From Latrodectus hesperus (Eukaryota; Arthropoda; Arachnida; Araneae; Theridiidae), in the NCBI GenBank assembly GCA_037975125.1, contig CM075853.1, positions 54,134,958-54,198,957 of the forward strand: a DNA stretch of 64,000 bases. The letters run 5' to 3'. Numbering within the stretch: position 1 is the first letter of the stretch; every line of letters begins with the position of its first letter. Below are positions 12,418 to 27,198 of the stretch, one piece after another. The position numbers and the translations under genes are program-made. The notes below the pieces were generated by a model. It was given only the letters and a program-made list of their open reading frames with translations, did no database searches and had not been told where the DNA came from.

Positions 12418-12976
12418 TGGAAATCATATCTCTACATAAATAAAATCTTGTGAACCACATTGTAAATAAATCGTGTGGAACCTGTAAATATCTCAGTTTT
12501 ATGTAATCTTAAACAACTATGGATATGTATCATTCTTTGTCCTCCGTTGTAAATATTCTAACGGTACTATCAAGAATTATTGTCATCAACCTGTGTTTTT
12601 TTTTTCTTTGTAACTCCTTGGTAAATATTTTAACGGAATTTGTGTGCTTCAAAGAATTATTGTAATCATCCTGTGTATTCTCCTTATATTTTCCTTCGTA
12701 AAAAATTTTATATGGATTTTATGTGTACAAAGAATTATTGTCATCATCTAAGTGTCTATTACTAGGATTACTCAATTACTTAGTCCAAAAACACAAGTCA
12801 TGCAGAGTGCATCCAGTGGGAGCACTTACCTCAATAGTTTTGTATTATTCATTATTGTATCTTTATTTCTGATTTTTTAATCACCAGGCCAAGACTATCC
12901 AAGGACTCCAATTCTTTAGAAAACGAGGTACATGGCCGGAAGGCTACAGACCTCCCTCAATTCCAGACGAAAAAAA
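11286..12976 (+). mobile_element. 5'-truncated jockey-type LINE copy
   Basis: A single insertion with clear borders. It begins at 11286 inside the reverse-transcriptase gene, has a 3' untranslated region of about 550 bp (12418-12970) and a short A-tail (12971-12980), and is flanked by a 12-bp target-site duplication. 5' truncation is the usual result of incomplete target-primed reverse transcription. The intact frame and perfect duplication suggest a fairly recent insertion. Confidence 0.92.
12510..12760 (+). repeat. Tandem repeat in the LINE 3' untranslated region
   Basis: The motif AGAATTATTGT starts at 12573, 12653 and 12731 (spacings 80 and 78 bp). Each copy is preceded by a similar stretch containing TTTGT, CTCC or TTCC and a GTAAATATT-like core. 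This makes about three imperfect units of roughly 79 bp. Repeats in LINE 3' ends can serve in recognition by the element's own enzyme; that role is inference here. Confidence 0.75.
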
Positions 12977-12988
12977 AAAAATGATTGT
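12977..12988. repeat. Target-site duplication, right copy of the LINE
   Basis: This is the matching copy of AAAAATGATTGT at 11274-11285. It marks the 3' border of the LINE, with its first As shared with the tail. Confidence 0.85.
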
Positions 12989-14535
12989 TCAAAACAAACA
13001 CAATTACAGACAATTGCAAATTATGATATTGTTAGCAAATAAATTCCAAATTGGTTTCATGTGCACAAACGTTATAACGTTTCTGTTTATTGTGCTTTAT
13101 AATTGCAACTGCCTATATATTAAAACTATGTATGTAGCACAATTCTTTCATGTGAAGATAATACATAATTAAATTTTTTTTTTCGTGTCTAGAATTGTTG
13201 TAAATTGAATTTATGCTAATTAATAGCATTAAGCTACATTTTTAAGAAATATAATTTTTGGATCTCGCCAAGAAACAACAAACCTGATTTTAAAAAAAAG
13301 TATTCATAATTGATGTTTGTGGAATTCAAAATAAAATGGTGAGTGAGTATACGGATCACAATATAATTATAACTATTAAAGAAAAATGCCTTACTTGCTA
13401 AATATCGTTTGCTAACGATGGAGTGATGTTTAACAATTACATTTTTTGGGGAAGTATACATATCTAAAATTATGTAAGGAAAAATATTTTATTATTTTTA
13501 TGAAGTTAATATTAAAAGTAATTAATTGAAAGAAATTACATTACAATTTACCTGAGCCAATTATTTTTTGTCAACTCAAAAAACATTATCTATGGAGATA
13601 AAAAATTAAAATATTCAGTCGTTCATTTAGCCAACGATTATCTATTAATTTTTAAAAATTATGATTCAAACAATTTTTAATTTAAGCTGTGTGGTTGGCA
13701 ACAGAATACAATTAAATTAAAGATACTAATTATCGAGCACGGGAGCTTATTTTCAAATAACAAATGTCCATTTTTGTAGAAAACATTTCAGAAATAAATT
13801 TTTGTAATAAACATAAAATTAAAAATATATTTATTCTTTTAGATAAATCGAAAATTATGAATAAACTTTAAAAAAATACATTTTATTTTATTACATTAAC
13901 AATATAGCTATAACAACTATTACTTAAAAATAACAATTAATATTTCGTATATTATTTGCGTTATGAACTCATTCTGCTCATTTGTGTGATAAATATTATG
14001 GTTTCATTCTCGATATTCTAGCAAGAAAGTACATGTACACAGAGACAAAAAACAAAATAAATATAACAAAGTTATTTTATTTTTCCTCTGAAAGTAAGCA
14101 AACAAGTTTGAAGGGGTAAAGCTGGAACTCCGGGGGAGAAGACTGACTACAGACCATACGGAGGTCAAGCTGAAAGACCCCTCTTGGGGGAAGGTTGAAT
14201 TTTCTAAATCGTTCACACACCCTAGATACAAGCAATGAGACTTTCCCAAAACTTTTTTCCGTCTGGAAAAAAGATTTAGTAAATTTCATTATATTTTGGG
14301 AAGAAATTTTTAATAAATTATTATATTCCTCTTGTGTATTCAGCTTTTCTTAATACGAAGTAAAATAAGAATAAAATTTAAAATATTAAATCGTCCACAA
14401 CAAATGATTATCTATTTATTTTTTAAAGAGGATTATGATTCAAGTAATTGTTAATTTAAACTGTATAGTTGGCAACAGAATGAAATTAAATTAGATAACC
14501 ACCAAATTATATATTATATAAATATAAATATAAAC

Positions 14536-14612
<77 letters not shown>

Positions 14613-15858
14613 AAGTAAACTTTAAACATTATGCAATATTTTAAACAAATAATTAATTTTAAAAAATGCAACTTATCTTTACTAAGAATTTTGCCGGAAA
14701 AGTGGAAATTTATTAAATTTTACGCCGTGACATTATTTTTTGTGTTCATAATAGCTGAAGACGGCTCAAGTTTAACAGTTTAAAATTAGGTTTTCTATCA
14801 CAATATCTAAATTAATGACAATAATCATAATAAATATTGCTTCATCCATATATATGGATAGACAGAGATTGATAATAACACTAATAAATAACCATAATTA
14901 AAAATATGCAAAAATTTCGCAAAATTTGAAGAATATTATGTACATTTTATATTTCAAAATATTTTTTTTGTTAAAAATACCGAGTGAAAAGGAAAGCTGA
15001 TCGGAAAATTTATACAATTATAATTCATTGATGGGATACCATTCTTTTAACGCTTTCATCTATTTATTTGTAATAATAATAACCGCATGTTGCACACTAA
15101 AATAATAGCTTTGCGTCATTTAAAATAGTCTAAAAGCAATTAATGGAATATTTCCGAAAATACATAGCATAATAATCAGATATGATAATCCAATGACAAT
15201 TTGAGATAAAAACAAAACAATTTATGATTGACTAAAAACCTCTGTTGCTATGGGGTTTTTCGAAATAAAAATTCTAATGGAGAAATACATTTGTGAGTCC
15301 TCAAAATTTCACCTCACAGAATCAGACTTCAGAAATCTTTAAAAGCTATAAAAGTATTGAAATCGAGAAAATATATTTTTCTTGTTTAATTTAAGGTTAT
15401 GACAAGTATATTATTTTAAAATCAAATGACTAAGGCAAGATACAAACTGTATCTTCTCTGGAATTTGTAATCTCTTCTCATTTTGGAGGAAGAAATTATT
15501 TATACAAAGCTGACAGACTAATTAGATGTTACCATTCGGAAATTACTGTTCCTTTTATCATATTATCGAATTCCAATGTATCTCGTATGCTAATACAGCT
15601 TGCCCAAGGCATGTTTTCCCTATATATAGAAAAAGTAAGACTATTTTATGTAAATATCATGAGAGACGAATCTAGAATTATTCCTCTCAAGAAATATAAG
15701 AAATTAAAAAAAAATGTTACCATATAAACTGGCTTTTACATGAAATGTCAACATATGATGTAACAAATAATATAATGTATATCTTTAGAGCATATTCTAT
15801 TTTCAGCGTGTATATAGCTGATATCTGATAAGGTCCTTAAGCAAAAAAGTAAAACATT
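12989..15858. other. AT-rich DNA without recognisable genes
   Basis: No recognised gene. The patch at about 14100-14280 is less AT-rich and carries two overlapping minus-strand frames (70 and 81 codons) with no known motif; it may be conserved non-coding DNA. The (AT)n array at 14541-14606 lies here. Confidence 0.5.
14541..14606. repeat. (TA)n microsatellite
   Basis: An uninterrupted TA array of about 33 units, preceded by imperfect AT-rich units from 14521. Confidence 0.97.
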
Positions 15859-15907
15859 GTTAATAATTTAACAATAAAAAATACTTTTTTATTGTTAAAT
15901 TATTAAC
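15859..15907. repeat. Perfect hairpin: 23-bp arms, 3-nt loop
   Basis: The arms 15859-15881 and 15885-15907 are exact reverse complements around the loop TAC. Each arm opens GTTAATAATTTAACAATA and runs into six A (or T) beside the loop. Nothing in the flanks suggests a terminal repeat or target duplication. It could arise by template switching at a small palindrome, or be a tiny hairpin-ended insertion. Confidence 0.9.
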
Positions 15908-17981
<2,074 letters not shown>

Positions 17982-18254
17982 GATTAATAAAAAATTCTTC
18001 AATAAAATGTAAATTTGGGTTGAGTTGAGACGATTAAAATTCAAGCATAATTTTACTTTGATGACTATAAAAAATAATTTCTTTTGCGAAGAATGTATGA
18101 AATTAAAGCCGCGAAAGCTTTAATCAAGCATGAAATTTTCCTATTAACTGAATAATGGATTCCATACACTGATCCAATGGACGGAAAATATGCTATCAAT
18201 TATCAATAATTGATGGTGTTCTATTCCATCAATCATTTAATCGAGATAATATGA

Positions 18255-18390
18255 TGCAAAATATAAAAATTTATATTTTATATTTTATTATATAATAAAA
18301 ATTTATATTTATTATATAAAAAATAAAAAAATAAAAATATATATAAAAATATAAATTTATAATAAAAATTTATATTTTATATTTTTATTG
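18255..18390. repeat. AT-only block with self-complementary segments
   Basis: Nearly pure A/T sequence in which AAATTTATATTTTAT-like words recur in both orientations, so it can fold back on itself. It looks like low-complexity sequence grown by slippage. Confidence 0.7.
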
Positions 18391-20301
18391 TGGAGTGTCT
18401 TAATGAAATGAATGTTTCAAGCTTTATTCAATGATATTTTCAGATAAGATTTTTATTTATCAATTCACTGAAGTCAGTAAAAATTTTTAATTTAGAAATA
18501 AGTACTCTCTTCACTATATTTTCTTAACATTTTCAGAAATATGTTAAAAACTTCTGTCGTAAGGCCGTACTTTCATAATAATAAACATCAAAATACAGAA
18601 AAATATCAGAAATTTTTTTTTTAATTTTTTGATCAATGATTTAAAAATTTTAAAACCTATTATTATTTTCATGAATACGTCACATAAATCTTCACATTAG
18701 CTCGGATGAATGGGGTTCTAAGAAATGAAAATATTTTCTGACATATTCGCTGAGGCTTTTCTTAAAATAGATTAATTTTTAGGAAAGCCATAATGAAGAA
18801 GATTTAAAATTTGAGTCTATATTTTGCATAAGCAATGATTTTTAGCATTGTTGGATGATGTGATAATTAGAATTGTGACACATATAGCTTATATGGTAAA
18901 GACTTAGACTTATTAGAGTATGACTTTATAAAAGTTTGAAGTATTTTAATCAGCAACACTTCTGAAAATATTATTGACTTTCACTACTTCTGGTCATTTA
19001 TCTATCGTGAAACTCCAATTTGGAATCATCAAGATCAATATGTTTCAATGAAGTCCTCAGTATTTTAGTCATCCTAATCCAGGACATTGATAGTGAGATT
19101 TTTAAAATCTCTAACGATAAATATACTAGTAATATACCGTAATTTGTTATAAATCATAATTGACCTTTAATATAAAATTTTATTCATTCATTATCTTAAA
19201 ATGATTGGTTCTTAATATTAGACAATTAATAAGAAAATATCAAGAAACATGAATAAACTTATTTACTTTTATTCATGTACTTTTTGGGCTGATGTGGTCC
19301 ACACACCCTGATGAAGCTGACTGTACTGGTATTTTATTCCATTTTATTTTAATTTTGTTCTTGTTATTATAATTAAATTTCAATTTCATTCGTTGCTCTT
19401 CTTTTAATGTTTGTGATTTCTATTGTATACTTCAAGTGGGAAGATTTTGTAACTATATATATCTATATATCTTACACCTCTCATCGCAAATATTTATACA
19501 TGAAAGTTATCATTCCTTTCATACTATATAAATATATGCGATGAGTGGGGTAAAATTTCAAATTTAATTCTTGTTTTACATTGCGACATTATTTTTGTAT
19601 CTTATTTTTTATCATTCGAAGAAGTTTTCAAGTTCATGAGCCTATCCTAAGTTTCAGCCATTTTGATAAAATAAAATTACTAAGAAAATTTCACACCTCT
19701 TGTCAGATCGAATGTCCTGGTATGCGATATTGCTATTTTTGTCTTACAGTCCAAGCAGAGTCATTTGCAGTACATACATCCATTCTGTGTTCCAGAGCTT
19801 ATCGAGATACACTTTTCACTCGAGAAAGCTAGATCCTGTGTCGTTAGTCTGCTCTGAAAACATATATATATGTCAGAAAATCTTTTCAATAAATCCATTT
19901 TAAAACAGAAAAGCTCCATTTCATCGAAGGAAAAAGCAACTTAGCAACAACATGCTGCAAGAATGTCGAGGTCAAATTCTCGCAAGATCGTTTACCGTCT
20001 TTCTCGAAGAGTTAACCACAATTATTCGAATAGACAGAAAGGATAAAGAAGGAATTTTTTCTCTCTCCGCTGTCTATTGTCTTCTTTCGCGAGATTTAAT
20101 TACATCTGTTAGGAGAAAAGGATGTTACATAAAAATTGCGGATGAAAAAAACTCTAATTGAGATGGGAAGGGTGAATGATTGAAAAAGCCGCATCCCGAT
20201 AGCTTTTGATGATAATTGCTTTTACTTCAAAATGTACGTAATGGGTAAATGTCAATCAGTTTATACGCAATGGTGAAAGAAGTTAAGATTCGCATTCAAT
20301 T
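18391..20301. other. Gene-less DNA with a less AT-rich patch
   Basis: No recognised gene. The segment 19640-20170 is less AT-rich and carries overlapping short plus-strand frames (67-83 codons) in different phases, none with a known domain. That pattern fits non-coding DNA of mixed composition better than an exon. Confidence 0.45.
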
Positions 20302-20327
20302 TGACCTTCGAAAGGGCATGTGACCTT
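20302..20327 (-). promoter_or_regulatory. Two nuclear-receptor-type half sites
   Basis: TGACCTT occurs at 20302-20308 and 20321-20327 in the same orientation (AAGGTCA on the minus strand), 19 bp start to start, in a less AT-rich patch. AAGGTCA is the core half site for orphan nuclear receptors such as ERR and FTZ-F1 types. Two copies could be chance, so function is inference. Confidence 0.3.
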
Positions 20328-24420
<4,093 letters not shown>

Positions 24421-25010
24421 TAATGATGGAATAGACTCCAGCGTGTTTGCATAACAAACGACTGCATGTCAGATTTTATGCAAATTCCGTGTTTGCGCAT
24501 GGCCTGCGAAAGTAAAAGAGGACATATTAAATTCGAACGTTGTCATTTTTGTGTGGAATGGTGACATTTTGACACGAAAGAAAATTACTGACCTTGAAAA
24601 AGATGTCATAATTGTTTGTAACATTAATTATTAGCATTCGTGCTCGCATATGCGGTAGACGCAATCTGTTCGCAAGTACACAAGGAACTATTACTGATGT
24701 CGAAGAGACATGAAGGCAACGAGAATTGGGACGCATTTGTCATAACCGTAACTGGATTGATGACATCAGTTACGAGCATGACAAATGTGAATCGAATTAT
24801 TCTAAAGTGGGAAGTAATTATGAAGGCAAGAAAACACTCCAAAACTTCTACGATGAATTTTAGCAAGTACATGGCGTTACGCGTACAGCATTACCTCGTC
24901 GAAGGACGTTTTCAGTATCCACATGTATGTTCCAGCGCGTAAATCAATAGCCATCCTAACAAAGAAATTCAATCGTCTTGATTGATGTTGCCAGCATTAT
25001 TATTACAGGA
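24421..25010. other. Less AT-rich patch with a POU octamer
   Basis: The segment carries a perfect octamer ATGCAAAT on the minus strand (it reads ATTTGCAT there; plus-strand ATGCAAAT at 24478-24485) and a TTTGCATAACAAACG word just upstream. Several short frames overlap (for example 24640-24942 plus, 100 codons) with no recognisable domain. A regulatory element is possible but rests on composition and one motif. Confidence 0.3.
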
Positions 25011-25580
25011 CTATAGAAAAAATTTCTTATGGAAAGGAATAGTATAAGCTCTGCCAATTGGATGGATGTCATTTGAGTGAGTGTCAAACAAACATCCTTC
25101 TTCCAAAGTGCTTCGTTTTAATATCAAGTTTGAAATGATGGTGTTTTTATTGGGGTATTTTTCACAGTAGGAACTTTGCATGTTATTTCCAGTAAAAGGA
25201 GTGCCGACCCTGATAAGAATAATTTGAACAGACAAGTTCTTCCTAACTTCTGCAATTGTATAGAACTGACAAATGTCATATTCAGTATGGTAACCAGATA
25301 TTTTATGCTGCATCCACCGTCAAGTAGTGGCATCAACATATGAATACACGTCTTCTTTGGATTGCTCAGAGTCCTGACCGGAATCCCACAGGGCATTTAT
25401 GAGGTGAGTTAGAGCGACCTTCAACAAACCAGGAACTACCAGGAAACCAAGAACCAGGAAAGATGTGTCCGAAATCCACATCTGAGCCGGAGATGTTCTT
25501 GCTGCAGGAATGATGCATGCAAACAACAATAGCTATGTGTTGAACGTGAGCATGCATTCAAAATTTTATCGAATAAAGTT
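25011..25580 (-). other. Unrecognised overlapping minus-strand frames
   Basis: Four minus-strand frames of 63-100 codons overlap here in different phases. The frame at 25320-25529 contains a hydrophobic run ([13 protein letters not shown]) followed by an acidic tail ending YVDATT, which could pass for a membrane segment or signal anchor. I match none of them to a family, and no splice-site pattern decides between them. It may be a decayed element, an exon or non-coding DNA. Confidence 0.25.
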
Positions 25581-25622
25581 TTGAAAGTATTTCCAAAAGA
25601 AATTAAATCACATAGGAACCAT

Positions 25623-25899
<277 letters not shown>

Positions 25900-26400
25900 C
25901 GATGATATTCTACTATCTCGCGTCCTAGATATCGTTGCATATAATGATCGCATATTCCCTTGGCTGCAAAGGAAAAATTAACGTTAACGCTATCATTGTA
26001 TTTAAGATTACATAGATTTATTGAAATATTTTTTCTTCTTCCTTCTTATTTGCGCATTATTTATGAAGGAAACGCGTGATTTTTATTTCGCTTATATATT
26101 TCTGAAATAATATAGCTTATTTTAAAACGATGATATTCAAAGGTCCATGTATTTGCAACTAATTCCTAATTTTTGACTTTTGTTAGCGATAGTATTTATT
26201 GTATGTATACATAATAATTTAAAATTCCTTGTATCCATCAAGACATAATTTTCAATAGAAGTTAAAAATAATTGAAATTTACAATGCTATCAAGAAATAT
26301 GGTTTGCATTTTATTATAAATATATTGAAATATGTACAAATATGAATTCTAAATCCATAATTGAAGGTAATTTTATATATTTCTCCCCATCGTTTATTGA
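25900..26400. other. AT-rich DNA, nothing recognised
   Basis: A plain AT-rich interval between the long microsatellite and the LTR element, with no frame or motif of note. Confidence 0.5.
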
Positions 26401-26404
26401 ATAT
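26401..26404. repeat. Target-site duplication of the LTR element, left
   Basis: ATAT directly left of the LTR. The same four bases follow the other LTR at 30518-30521. A 4-bp duplication is normal for Gypsy-class integration, but the AT-rich context makes a chance match possible. Confidence 0.6.
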
Positions 26405-26682
26405 TGTACCGAGCTCCACGGGTTCGTGTCGATTGAGAGTTGAATAAAGCAACCACTTAATGAACTCAAGACTTTTATTCGTAAAAATCTCACTTGATTA
26501 ACGAAATTCCCGCTGTAACAATCACAATTATACAGCTACAATTCGTCAGATATAATAAGAAACAGCTTCTAGTCACAGGTCTCAAATACCTCAGACAGAG
26601 AACAACTAGCAGACACAACTAATCGTCTTCACTCAATGACTGTCTTCACAAAAACTATACTACTCTTCCATGTCGGGCTGCG

Positions 26683-26692
26683 GTATTTATAC
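26683..26692 (-). promoter_or_regulatory. TATA box in the 3' LTR
   Basis: GTATAAATAC on the element strand, lying between the U3 repeats and the AATAAA signal as expected for an LTR promoter. The equivalent box in the 5' LTR, which would drive the element, is at 30189-30198. Confidence 0.7.
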
Positions 26693-26805
26693 CTGACTTG
26701 GCGGAGAAATCTACCAATTTCGCCAAGGCTCTGGAAGCTTCTAGGCTATCTCGAAAAATATTGGTCCTAGAGCTTAGGTGATGGATGTTTCCAGAAGTAT
26801 CGATT

Positions 26806-26885
26806 TCTCGCCAAGTCGCCAAAAATCTCGCCAACCGTCGCCAAGTCGCCAAGAATCTCGCCAACTGTCGCCAAGTCGCCAAATC
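26806..26885 (-). repeat. U3 tandem repeats, 3' LTR copy
   Basis: About two and a half units of roughly 32 bp built from GGCGACTTGGCGAGATT-like sequence (plus-strand words TCGCCAAGTCGCCAA). They lie about 115-195 bp upstream of the TATA box, where LTR enhancers usually sit. An enhancer role is inferred from position. Confidence 0.75.
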
Positions 26886-27011
26886 ATTAGGAAATCCGCT
26901 TTTAAACTACAACACGTCTAAATACCGCAATTTTTGCCCAAAATGTGAGAATTTCTGATTTGTCTGAGATATTTTAAGACAAATATAATCATTATTTACA
27001 AATTTGTAACA

Positions 27012-27024
27012 TTGCCCCCCTCTC
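27012..27024 (-). other. Polypurine tract
   Basis: GAGAGGGGGGCAA on the element strand, abutting the 3' LTR. It is the expected primer site for plus-strand DNA synthesis during reverse transcription. Confidence 0.8.
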
Positions 27025-27198
27025 AAGGACTGCACGTCCCGGGCAGTACAATCCCCTGATAGGAGGCCAAATTTAATATAAGAGAATTTACATTTCAAGA
27101 GGATACATTACATACACAAGCAACTAAAAATACAAAAAAATAGAAAAGATAAAAAAATTATCTATGCTATTTACAAAGAGACCATGGTCTACTTATTT

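Larger units (their letters stand above)
26405..27011 (-). repeat. 3' LTR of the Gypsy-type element
   Basis: A 607-bp terminal repeat, TGTTAC...GGTACA on the element strand. It contains the U3 tandem repeats (26806-26885), a TATA box (26683-26692) and an AATAAA signal (TTTATT on the plus strand, 26474-26479). It matches the other LTR base for base apart from six substitutions. Confidence 0.96.

Noticed and set aside
24640..24942. 100-codon plus-strand frame
   Set aside because: No recognisable motif, and overlapping frames of similar length on the other strand suggest chance in a less AT-rich patch.
26655..26882. 75-codon frame with ATWRQLARFL repeats (also at 30161-30388)
   Set aside because: It is a reading of the U3 tandem repeats in both LTRs, upstream of or across the promoter, with no known domain.
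26806..26885. CRISPR-like repeat-spacer pattern in the LTR
   Set aside because: The units are contiguous imperfect tandem repeats inside a eukaryotic LTR, with no unique spacers and no cas genes.
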